Origin: CAYUIS01 sp964444825
GTDB taxonomy: Bacteria > Chloroflexota > Anaerolineae > B4-G1
DNA length: 14,152 nucleotides
Direction: 5' to 3'
Assembly (NCBI GenBank): GCA_964444825.1
Contig: CAYUIS010000141.1
Location: 1 to 14,152, forward strand
Under the pieces are notes generated by a model. That model saw only the letters and a program-made list of their open reading frames with translations. It did no database searches and had not been told where the DNA came from. Shown here one piece after another: positions 1 through 7,050 of the stretch. Made by a program: the position numbers and the translations under genes. Position 1 is the first letter of the stretch. Each line of letters begins with the position of its first letter.

Positions 1-5
1 CCTGG

Positions 6-140
6 TTGACTGACAAAACTCGGATGCCACTTGTGGCGTGACTTTGGAGGCCGGGAAATGGAACACGGACAAGATCAAATCGTCCTTCAAATCCGTGTTT
101 TTCCGTGTTGGTCCGTGTCCGAGAAGGATTTGTCAGTCAA
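6..140. repeat. MITE-like element with 12-bp inverted ends
   Basis: TTGACTGACAAA at 6-17 is the exact reverse complement of TTTGTCAGTCAA at 129-140. Inside these ends, CTCGG (19-23) pairs with CCGAG (119-123), and AACACGGAC (62-70) pairs nearly perfectly with 111-119, so the segment can fold into a long interrupted hairpin. It also holds three TCCGTGT units at 92, 102 and 112, spaced exactly 10 bp. There is no open frame with convincing coding content. The element sits 10 bp past the stop of the leftward membrane-protein gene, so it may act as a 3' structure of that transcript as well as being a mobile-element remnant. No target-site duplication is seen, but only 5 bp of left flank are available. 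Confidence 0.55.
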
Positions 141-150
141 TCAGCACTCA

Positions 151-603
151 CTACTCTATCTGCTTCTCGATTCTCCTGCTTCCCAGATAGACAAGGAGCC
201 CCAACACAAGTGCAAGCAGCCCGCTAACCTTCACTACTGTGAAGAAATAGTCCACCACTTGCGTCAGGCCTAGTTCCTGCCCCAGGAGTATCCTGTACTT
301 GAAGACTGTGAAAGCGAAGCCCAGCAGGACAAAGCCCCCATATCCAGCCAGAACCCAGCGTAGCTTCATTTTCCGTCGGTCGACGCCGCCTCTGATATAC
401 AACAGCGACCCAAGGAAAACGATAACATTGAACGCTATGATGACCGCGATGTCCTCATGTTCTTCGATGGCTTGATGTAGCACAAATTGCCTGTACAATT
501 GGACGCCCATCAGCGCATACATGGTGATGATGTACATCGTAGTGCAAATTCTGCGCAAGATGTCCAGGTCACGCTCGTCCAGTCTAAAGGGTCCTTTCTT
601 CAT
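151..603 (-). CDS. Small four-helix membrane protein, partner of Xre regulator
   Basis: A 150-residue protein of unknown function. Four hydrophobic segments are visible at about residues 18-40, 51-70, 82-102 and 115-141. The N-terminus is charged (MKKGPFRLDERD) and the C-terminus basic/acidic (RRIEKQIE), so it should lie in the cytoplasmic membrane. There is no enzymatic motif. The start at 603 is supported by GGAGG at 617-613, nine bases upstream and inside the end of the xre gene; the two genes overlap by 20 bp, which suggests translational coupling. Small multi-pass proteins encoded directly after a compact Xre regulator are a common bacterial arrangement in which the membrane protein is co-regulated, or may control the regulator. 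The exact family (DUF2178-like or similar) is not certain. The gene is AT-richer than the rest of the window, which hints at separate ancestry. Confidence 0.8.
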   Translation of the reverse strand: MKKGPFRLDERDLDILRRICTTMYIITMYALMGVQLYRQFVLHQAIEEHEDIAVIIAFNVIVFLGSLLYIRGGVDRRKMKLRWVLAGYGGFVLLGFAFTVFKYRILLGQELGLTQVVDYFFTVVKVSGLLALVLGLLVYLGSRRIEKQIE

Positions 604-811
604 CTTGTTCGTCCTCCCAAAACACTTGATCCAGCGTTTTGTCCAACGCTTTAGCTATTCGTATACACAGGTTCAAGGTGGGGTTATAGCCTCCCTTTTC
701 AATGAGCCCGATGGTTTGCCGGGTCACATCGACCTTGTCAGCAAGCTCCTGTTGGGTGAGGTTCTTCTCTATTCTAGCCAGTCTTAGCTTCATTCTCGCC
801 GGTGCCTTCAT
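584..811 (-). CDS. Xre-family helix-turn-helix transcriptional regulator
   Basis: A 75-residue protein that is almost entirely one Xre/Cro helix-turn-helix domain. The run LTQQELADKVDVTRQTIGLIEKG contains the turn and recognition helix, followed by NPTLNLCIRIAKALDKTLDQVFW, typical of compact regulators of this family. It should bind DNA as a dimer and probably represses its own operon. The frame is open back to 868, but a perfect promoter covers 847-819, so translation from 868 or 820 is impossible or nearly so. The ATG at 811 lies almost exactly at the predicted transcript start, implying leaderless translation. The next ATG at 793 would leave about 19 untranslated bases but has only a weak Shine-Dalgarno. 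The acidic tail (WEDEQDEE) overlaps the membrane-protein gene. Confidence 0.85.
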   Translation of the reverse strand: MKAPARMKLRLARIEKNLTQQELADKVDVTRQTIGLIEKGGYNPTLNLCIRIAKALDKTLDQVFWEDEQDEERTL

Positions 812-818
812 AGATGTC

Positions 819-847
819 ATTATAACATATACATTGCATTTTGTCAA
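819..847 (-). promoter_or_regulatory. Consensus sigma-70/A promoter of the xre operon
   Basis: On the minus strand TTGACA (847-842) and TATAAT (824-819) are separated by exactly 17 bases: both hexamers match the consensus at every position. The predicted transcription start is about 813-811, coinciding with the ATG at 811. Confidence 0.85.
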
Positions 848-860
848 GTATATATTGCAT
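827..860 (-). promoter_or_regulatory. Probable Xre operator: two direct repeats 21 bp apart
   Basis: ATGCAATATATA (860-849) and ATGCAATGTATA (839-828) match at 11 of 12 positions and are offset by 21 bp, two helical turns. The first copy abuts the -35 box and the second fills the spacer, the expected layout for autorepression by the adjacent Xre protein. The function is inferred from position and repetition only. Confidence 0.5.
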
Positions 861-868
861 CGTGCCAC

Positions 869-1222
869 ATATCGCTAACATCCACACTTAACCGGGCCGG
901 CGGCCCAGGCAGAAGCCGCACCGGCCTGCGAGAGCCAGTGCAGCCCTCCAGTTCCTCCCTCCATCTCTCCCAAATACCCATAGAGGCGCCACAAGACCAT
1001 ATCCCCATCAACACCCCTCACCTCTTCGACTACAACGGCACACTCATGGAGAGCCGCTCCCCCAACGACCTGGTGGCCTTCGAGGTGTGGGATGAACTGG
1101 CCGATGGCGACGCGACCATCCATTTCGCGATGTTCTTCTGGGCCGATGATTTGCACACCAAGGCAGGGCGGGGTAAAATTGGACGGCAAGCAAGTGATTA
1201 GGTTGAATGGGCTTCCTCCATA
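869..1222. other. Intergenic region with one doubtful open frame
   Basis: No recognisable gene. On the plus strand a frame is open from before 872 to the stop at 1199-1201, with a possible GTG start at 938 giving 87 residues. Its third codon positions are strongly G/C-rich, as in real genes here, but I recognise no family and see no Shine-Dalgarno before 938. The antisense frame 1189-875 is also open; its third positions are less biased. A candidate rightward promoter lies inside the end of the plus frame. The simplest reading is a decayed gene fragment or a chance open frame in GC-rich DNA. Confidence 0.25.
1151..1179 (+). promoter_or_regulatory. Possible promoter of the rightward repair cluster
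   Basis: TTGCAC (1151-1156) and TAAAAT (1174-1179) are separated by 17 bases. The -10 matches consensus at 5 of 6 positions; the -35 is weak (TTG only). The transcript would start near 1186, about 37 bases before the ATG at 1223. No better pair is seen in the preceding gap. Confidence 0.35.
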
Positions 1223-2095
1223 ATGATCAAAGAGATACAGGCCAAAGTCCTACTGTCCTACGTCAAGCAGCCCGACCCGTGGTTCGGGCTCAGGTACAAC
1301 ATGAACCTGTACAGAGGTTGCGAGCATCGATGCGTTTATTGCGACTCACGAAGCGAGTGCTACCAAATCGATAACTTTGACCGGGAGGTGCTGATCAAAG
1401 CAAACGCCCTTGACCTGCTCAGAAAGGAGCTGTCCCGCAAGCGCGTCAAGGGCACCATCGGCACCGGGTCAATGAACGATCCCTACATGCCGCTGGAGAA
1501 GGAGGTGAACCTCACCGGACGAGCCCTGGAGATCATTGCCCAGTTCAGATTTCCCGTTCACGTCGTCACCAAGAGCGATCTGGTGCTGCGCGACCTGGAC
1601 ACCCTGATCGAGATCAACAAGGTGTATGCAGCCGTCAGTTTTACGGTCACCACCGCCGACGATGAGCTAGGCAAGAAACTGGAGCCGGGCGCGCCGCTTG
1701 TCTCCGCTCGTTTTCGGGCGATGCGAGTCCTGGCCAAGCACGGCATTCGCACCGGCGTCACCCTGATGCCCATCCTCCCCTTCATCGAGGACACGGAGGA
1801 GAACATCACCGCCATCGTGGAGCAGGCGTGCGAACACGGCGCGACTTATTTCATCCCTTGGTTCGGTATGAGTCTGCGCGACAGACAGCGCGCCTACTAC
1901 TATGCCCAGTTGGACAGACTCTTTCCGGGGTTGAGGCAACGATACGAGCGGACCTATGGCGATCGATATGATTGCCCGGCGCCCAATGCGGATCGGTTAG
2001 CCAAGCTGTTCTACGAACTGTGCGAGCGGCACTCTATCGCGACACGCATCACGCCATACCAGCCCGAGACGGCGACGCAGTTAAGCCTGTTTTGA
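1223..2095 (+). CDS. SplB-like radical SAM protein with C-terminal clamp-type motif
   Basis: A 290-residue radical SAM enzyme of the spore-photoproduct-lyase-like group (COG1533). C33-x3-C37-x2-C40 (in GCEHRCVYC) should bind the 4Fe-4S cluster that cleaves S-adenosylmethionine. Other family-typical stretches are IGTGSMNDPYMPLE, VVTKSDLVLRD, FTVTTADDELGKKLEPGAP and MPILPFIEDTEENI. Spore photoproduct lyase repairs a UV thymine dimer; relatives outside spore formers, like this one, have no proven substrate, and this protein is shorter than the Bacillus enzyme (about 340). The last five residues are QLSLF, matching the bacterial sliding-clamp-binding consensus QL[SD]LF, which suggests recruitment to DNA at replication or repair sites. 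The start has no clear Shine-Dalgarno but matches the family N-terminus. It lies 23 bp upstream of the UvrA-like gene and is probably cotranscribed. Confidence 0.88.
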   Translation: MIKEIQAKVLLSYVKQPDPWFGLRYNMNLYRGCEHRCVYCDSRSECYQIDNFDREVLIKANALDLLRKELSRKRVKGTIGTGSMNDPYMPLEKEVNLTGRALEIIAQFRFPVHVVTKSDLVLRDLDTLIEINKVYAAVSFTVTTADDELGKKLEPGAPLVSARFRAMRVLAKHGIRTGVTLMPILPFIEDTEENITAIVEQACEHGATYFIPWFGMSLRDRQRAYYYAQLDRLFPGLRQRYERTYGDRYDCPAPNADRLAKLFYELCERHSIATRITPYQPETATQLSLF

Positions 2096-2118
2096 TCGAC
2101 CCCTCTGGATTATTCATA

Positions 2119-5100
2119 ATGAAGGTTCGTATCCAAGGCGCTAGCGAGCACAACCTCCAGGACATAGACGTCGAATTCGGCGCTGGCCTGACTGTCGTGA
2201 CTGGCGTCTCCGGCTCGGGCAAGACCTCGCTCGTTTTTGACACCCTGTACCACGAGGCCCGCCGGCGTTTCCTGGAGGTGTTTGGAGTCGGCTCCGCTAG
2301 CTCCCGGCTCTCGCCCGCCAGGGTGCGGGACATCAACGGGCTCGGCCCAGCCATCGCCGTCGGTCAGAATCTGTTGAACCGCAACCCGAACTCGACGTTG
2401 GCGACCGCCTCTGGGCTCCACCCTTTCCTGAGACTCTTGTATGCCCGCTTCGGCCAGCGGCATTGCTCGCGATGTGGCACGGGTTTGGCCGTCCTGACCG
2501 AGGACGAGATTGTAGAACGCCTGGTGTCCCGCGCCAGGTCGGAATCACTGGCCGTCTTTGCCCCGCTGCTGCACGCCGTTTCCGGCAGCCACCACACGCT
2601 GCTCGGCTTGCTGGCCGCCGAGTTCGGCGCCCATAGGCTGCTGGTGGATGGTCGCCGCTGGCACTCTCAGACCCTGGATCCCGCGCTGCCCCACAGCCTT
2701 GAGGTCGAGGTCGCGCATTTGGCGGCCGGCACCTCCGCCAGCCGCGCCCGGGAGGCCGTCCAGTTGGCCGCAGCGCTGGGCGCTACCGTTCTCACCATCC
2801 GTAGCGAAAAAAGCGAGCGGTCACCATTGACGCTGTCCCGCGCTCCGGCCTGCGTGATGTGTGGCACCTGGTTCACCGATCTCGAACCGGTGCACTTTAA
2901 CCAATCCTGCCCGCACTGTGCGGGGGAGGGTTGCCAGCGCTGCGGGGAGACCGGTATGCACCCTGAGGCAGCCGCCGTCCGCTGGGAAGGATTGCGTCTG
3001 CCCGATCTGTTGGCTCGCTCCGTGGCGGACGTACGCGCGCGCTTTGCTGACGCTGAACTGCCTTCTACAGCCACCCGCCTGCGGACTGAGATCTCCCGTC
3101 GGCTGGAGGCCCTTGACCAGGTCGGTCTGGGATACGTCACGCTGGATCGGCCATCTCCGACGCTGTCCCGTGGCGAGGCCCAGCGAGTTCGCCTGGCGGT
3201 CGCGCTGACCAACCGGCTGGAGGATATGTTGCACGTGCTTGACGAGCCTACGATTGGCCAGCACCCCGCCGACGTGGCCCGCCTGCTGCCTTCGTTTCGC
3301 CAGTTGGCCGGTCCGGTGGTCTACGTCGAACACGACCGCCTGGCCGCCGCGGTCGCTGACGCGGCCATTGACCTGGGCCCCGGAGCCGGCAGCGAAGGCG
3401 GGCAACTGCTGTTCAACGGAACCCCGGCACAGTTGTGGGAGACAGACACGCCCACCGGCCGTCACTTTAGCTTTCGCGAGCGCGTACACGCGCCCGAGCC
3501 CAGACCAACGCCGGACGATTTCCTGGTCGTACGCGGGGCCAACCTGCGCAACCTTCAGGATGTCGATGTGTCGATCCCGTTGGGCCGCCTGACGGTCATC
3601 ACCGGCGTCTCTGGTTCCGGCAAGAGCACGCTGATCGAGGACATCCTCGTCGCTTCCCTATCTGGAAAAGAGCCGATCGGTTGCCGGGCCGTCGAGGGAC
3701 CACCTCTGAGACCCGTCCTGGTCGACCAGAGTCCTATCGGACGCAACCCGCGCTCCAACCCCGCCACCTACACCAAGCTCTCCGACGCCATCCGTGACAC
3801 CTTTGCTGCGGCCACAGGGTTATCCGCCTCCCATTTCTCGTTCAATCGTCCCGAGGGCGCCTGCCCAGCGTGCAACGGTATGGGCGCTATCGAGGTCAAG
3901 ATGCGCTATCTACCCTCGACCTGGATTCCCTGCGCTGCTTGCGCTGGCCGACGTTTCTCGGACGAGGTGCTGGCCGCCCGGGTGGCTTTTGGGGAGCATC
4001 AGCTCTCTATTGCCGACTTTTACGATCTCTCCATTGACAAAGTTGTTTCCCTGCTGTTGCAGGCCGAGGGACTGAGCGAGAGGAATCATCAGGCCGCCAG
4101 GCACATCCTGGAGGCGCTGCGCGACGTGGGTTTGGGTTACCTGCCCCTCGGTCAGCCGTCGCCGACCCTTTCAGGAGGCGAGGCACAGCGGGTCAAGCTG
4201 GCCAAGCATCTGGGTCGGAGATCGTTGTCCCAGAGCCTGCTGGTGCTCGACGAGCCTTCCACTGGCCTCCATCCGCAGGACATCGTTGGCCTGCTCATCG
4301 TGCTGGATCGCCTCGTCCGATCCGGCGCGACCGTCGTCGTCGTCGAGCACAACACCGACGTCATCCGCGCTGCCGATTGGATAGTCGACCTTGGGCCAGG
4401 CGCTGGCCCCGCCGGCGGTCGCATCCTGTACACCGGCCCCCTGCCCGGATTGCTACAGGCTGAGCACTCGATCACCGGTCAGGTACTTCAGGCGGAGCTC
4501 CATACGTCCCCTCCCTCTTCTGATCTCCCGTCCAGGACCGCCGCCCGCCGATCGGACCACATCGCCATCCGGGATGCTCGCGCTCACAACCTGAAAGGAA
4601 TAGACATCGATTTCCCCAAGGCCGCCCTCACTGTCGTCACCGGCGTCTCTGGTTCGGGCAAATCGAGCCTGGTGAGCGACGTGCTCGAGGCCGAGGCCCG
4701 GCGACGGTATCTCGAATCCCTCTCACTATACGAACGGCAATCTATGCAGGAGGGCCCTCAAGCGCCTGTTGGATCGGTGTCCGGACTGGGGGTGGCCCTG
4801 GCCGTGGGGACCAGCCGCGGTCGCTTTGAGCTACGCAACACCGTCGGCACCGGAACCGAGATCTCTTTCCATCTGGCCGTGTTGTTGGCCCATTTCGGCC
4901 AGCACCACTGCCTGGCTTGCGGGTCGGCGATGGATCGCGCCGGCACGCCGGGGTACAACGAGATGTGGCTATGCCCTGTCTGTCACACATCGGCTCCCAT
5001 CGCCCAGCCCCGGCACTTTTCGCCATCCACCTACGCCGCAGCCTGTCGCACGTGCCACGGTGTCGGGTCGCTCTCCGTGCCAAATCCGGACAAGCTGATC

Positions 5101-7050
5101 ACCCATCCAGACAAGCCCCTATGTGGCGGCGCTATGTACTCCCCTGGGTTCTTTCCCAAGGGTTACTTGTGCAAACCCTTCAACCACGGCTACGACGTCG
5201 TACGAGCACTTGCCGCCCGCTATGGCTTCGATCCGGTCACGACCCCATGGAACAAGATGACGTCACAGGCGCAGCACGCCTTTCTGTTTGGCGACCCGGA
5301 GCCAATGATGGTCACTTTCCGCAGCCGGTCCCGGACGAGCAGGCAGGAGACGACCTTCCCAGGCTTCTATGGCTGGATTCGGGATTGGGATGTCGGCGGG
5401 ACGTACACGGACTCCCAGACCTGTCCCGCCTGTCAGGGCGCTCGGCTGCGTCCCGAGTACCTGGCCGTCACATTGGAAGGACACAACATTCACGCACTAA
5501 GCGAAATGGACCTGCGCAAGCTGGCCCAGGTCCTACATCAGGTCTCCCCTTCGCTGGGGGGAAAACCTGTCCCGAGTTCGTCGAAAGAGGCTGGGCCAGG
5601 GCTCAACCTGGCGCTCGCAAGTCTCCGCACCATCCAGCGCCGACTCCGCTTCCTCCTCCAGGTTGGTCTGGGGTACCTCCACCTGAATCGCGTGTCCGCC
5701 ACCCTGTCGGCCGGCGAGGCCCAGCGTATCAAGCTGGCCGGGCTGCTGGGCAGCGGGCTGACATCTCTCACCATCCTGCTCGATGAGCCCTCCCGAGGGC
5801 TCCACCCCTCCGAGGTGGACGCCTTGCTCAAAGCCCTGCTGGAGCTGCGCAACGAGGGGAATACGGTGATCGTGGTCGAGCACGATCCGGTGCTGGTGCG
5901 CGCCGCCGACCATCTGATCGATATGGGACCTGGAGCCGGAGTCGCCGGAGGCCAAGTCGTCGCCCAGGGAAAGCCAGCCGAGGTGGCCCAGGCCGGCACC
6001 ATCACCGCGCGCTGGTTGCGCGGTGAGCGTCGTTGTGGCCCATCCAGGCCCCGTCGTGAACCACGTGGTTGGCTCACCATCCAAGGCGCTCGCGCCCACA
6101 ACCTGCGTGGCGAGGATGTCCGCCTGCCCTTGGGCGTGCTGCTCGGCGTGTGCGGCGTCTCAGGCTCCGGGAAGAGCACGCTGCTGATCGATACGTTAGG
6201 TCGCGCGCTGGCCCCCAAGAAACAGACCACATCGGTCGCCTACGAGCCCATTGAGCCTGGTGAGCACGACGGTATCAAAGGGGCGCCCTCCCGCGTGATC
6301 CTGGTCGATCAGACCCGGCGCGGTGTGCGCAGCCCGGCCAATTTCCTTGGGCTCAACCAAGTGCTGCACGCGCTGTACGCCGCCAGTGAGGACGCCCAGG
6401 CCCTCGGTCTGGACGAAAAGCAATTGGGTCAACGATGCTCGGTGTGTCGGGGCAGTGGATCGCTCAGGATAGAGATGGGCTTCCTCCCCGACGTCCACAC
6501 GCCATGCGAGACCTGTCGGGGGACTGGCTACCGGCCCGAGGCGTGGGAGGTCCGGCTCCGGGGCGTGGCCTTGCCCGACCTGTTCTCCCTCACGATCGAC
6601 CAGGTGGTCGAGGTGTTCGGCGACCAGGACCGGATCGCCCGTCCCCTGGCCGCCGCGCAAGATGCCGGACTGGGCTATCTCGTCCTGCGCCAACCAGGGG
6701 TTGCCCTCTCCGGCGGCGAGGCCCAGCGACTCAAGATCGCGAAGGAGCTGTGTCGCGACGCCTCCTCCGGGACGCTCTACGTCCTCGACGAGCCCACCGT
6801 GGGCCAGCACCTGGAGGACGTAGCGCGCCTGAGCGGCGTGCTCCATCGCCTGGTGGAACAAGGTCATACCGTGGTGGTCATCGAGCACCACCCGCACCTC
6901 CTGGCCACCTGCGATTGGTTGGTCGAACTCGGTCCCGGAGGCGGGCCAGATGGCGGTCGGATCATCGCGGCTGGCACACCCGAGGCCGTAGCGGCGGGCG
7001 ATACCCCCACCGCCCCCTACCTGCGCGAGGTCCTGGAGGCTGCACGGTGA
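2119..7050 (+). CDS. Double-length UvrA-like protein with four ABC ATPase modules
   Basis: A 1643-residue tandem UvrA relative; ordinary UvrA is about 940 residues with two modules and acts as a dimer in nucleotide excision repair. Walker A GVSGSGK begins at residues 29, 496, 842 and 1346. Signatures are LSRGE (349), LSGGE (684), LSAGE (1196) and LSGGE (1530). Walker B D-E pairs are at 375, 711, 1222 and 1557. Zinc pairs C582/C585-x19-C605/C608 and C1440/C1443-x19-C1463/C1466 match the second UvrA zinc module. Module 1 has a UvrB-binding-like domain (about 121-244) but only four residues between C267 and C272, where UvrA carries its DNA-binding insertion. Module 3 is the reverse: 17 residues between C934 and C952, 122 between C979 and C1102. 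Chlamydial UvrA is, from memory, also double-length. The start at 2119 (MKVRIQGASEHNL) fits the family; upstream in-frame starts lie inside the preceding gene. It may serve repair or resistance to DNA-binding drugs. Confidence 0.92.
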   Translation: MKVRIQGASEHNLQDIDVEFGAGLTVVTGVSGSGKTSLVFDTLYHEARRRFLEVFGVGSASSRLSPARVRDINGLGPAIAVGQNLLNRNPNSTLATASGLHPFLRLLYARFGQRHCSRCGTGLAVLTEDEIVERLVSRARSESLAVFAPLLHAVSGSHHTLLGLLAAEFGAHRLLVDGRRWHSQTLDPALPHSLEVEVAHLAAGTSASRAREAVQLAAALGATVLTIRSEKSERSPLTLSRAPACVMCGTWFTDLEPVHFNQSCPHCAGEGCQRCGETGMHPEAAAVRWEGLRLPDLLARSVADVRARFADAELPSTATRLRTEISRRLEALDQVGLGYVTLDRPSPTLSRGEAQRVRLAVALTNRLEDMLHVLDEPTIGQHPADVARLLPSFRQLAGPVVYVEHDRLAAAVADAAIDLGPGAGSEGGQLLFNGTPAQLWETDTPTGRHFSFRERVHAPEPRPTPDDFLVVRGANLRNLQDVDVSIPLGRLTVITGVSGSGKSTLIEDILVASLSGKEPIGCRAVEGPPLRPVLVDQSPIGRNPRSNPATYTKLSDAIRDTFAAATGLSASHFSFNRPEGACPACNGMGAIEVKMRYLPSTWIPCAACAGRRFSDEVLAARVAFGEHQLSIADFYDLSIDKVVSLLLQAEGLSERNHQAARHILEALRDVGLGYLPLGQPSPTLSGGEAQRVKLAKHLGRRSLSQSLLVLDEPSTGLHPQDIVGLLIVLDRLVRSGATVVVVEHNTDVIRAADWIVDLGPGAGPAGGRILYTGPLPGLLQAEHSITGQVLQAELHTSPPSSDLPSRTAARRSDHIAIRDARAHNLKGIDIDFPKAALTVVTGVSGSGKSSLVSDVLEAEARRRYLESLSLYERQSMQEGPQAPVGSVSGLGVALAVGTSRGRFELRNTVGTGTEISFHLAVLLAHFGQHHCLACGSAMDRAGTPGYNEMWLCPVCHTSAPIAQPRHFSPSTYAAACRTCHGVGSLSVPNPDKLITHPDKPLCGGAMYSPGFFPKGYLCKPFNHGYDVVRALAARYGFDPVTTPWNKMTSQAQHAFLFGDPEPMMVTFRSRSRTSRQETTFPGFYGWIRDWDVGGTYTDSQTCPACQGARLRPEYLAVTLEGHNIHALSEMDLRKLAQVLHQVSPSLGGKPVPSSSKEAGPGLNLALASLRTIQRRLRFLLQVGLGYLHLNRVSATLSAGEAQRIKLAGLLGSGLTSLTILLDEPSRGLHPSEVDALLKALLELRNEGNTVIVVEHDPVLVRAADHLIDMGPGAGVAGGQVVAQGKPAEVAQAGTITARWLRGERRCGPSRPRREPRGWLTIQGARAHNLRGEDVRLPLGVLLGVCGVSGSGKSTLLIDTLGRALAPKKQTTSVAYEPIEPGEHDGIKGAPSRVILVDQTRRGVRSPANFLGLNQVLHALYAASEDAQALGLDEKQLGQRCSVCRGSGSLRIEMGFLPDVHTPCETCRGTGYRPEAWEVRLRGVALPDLFSLTIDQVVEVFGDQDRIARPLAAAQDAGLGYLVLRQPGVALSGGEAQRLKIAKELCRDASSGTLYVLDEPTVGQHLEDVARLSGVLHRLVEQGHTVVVIEHHPHLLATCDWLVELGPGGGPDGGRIIAAGTPEAVAAGDTPTAPYLREVLEAAR

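Noticed and set aside
31..273. Plus-strand open frame of 80 residues at the left edge
   Set aside because: It runs through the inverted-repeat element and antisense to the membrane-protein gene, with no recognisable content.
820..868. Longer N-terminus of the Xre regulator
   Set aside because: The codons lie in the consensus promoter and upstream of the predicted transcript start.
1972..2118. Longer N-terminus for the UvrA-like protein
   Set aside because: These codons overlap the radical SAM gene in another frame, and the family begins with the sequence at 2119.
4917..5786. A 289-residue plus-strand frame inside the UvrA-like gene
   Set aside because: It is a GC-rich shadow frame; the UvrA frame there carries clear zinc and ATPase motifs.
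6435..7046. Longer N-terminus for the toroid protein
   Set aside because: The upstream residues are an arginine/proline-rich shadow of the UvrA frame; GTG 7047 has a good Shine-Dalgarno.
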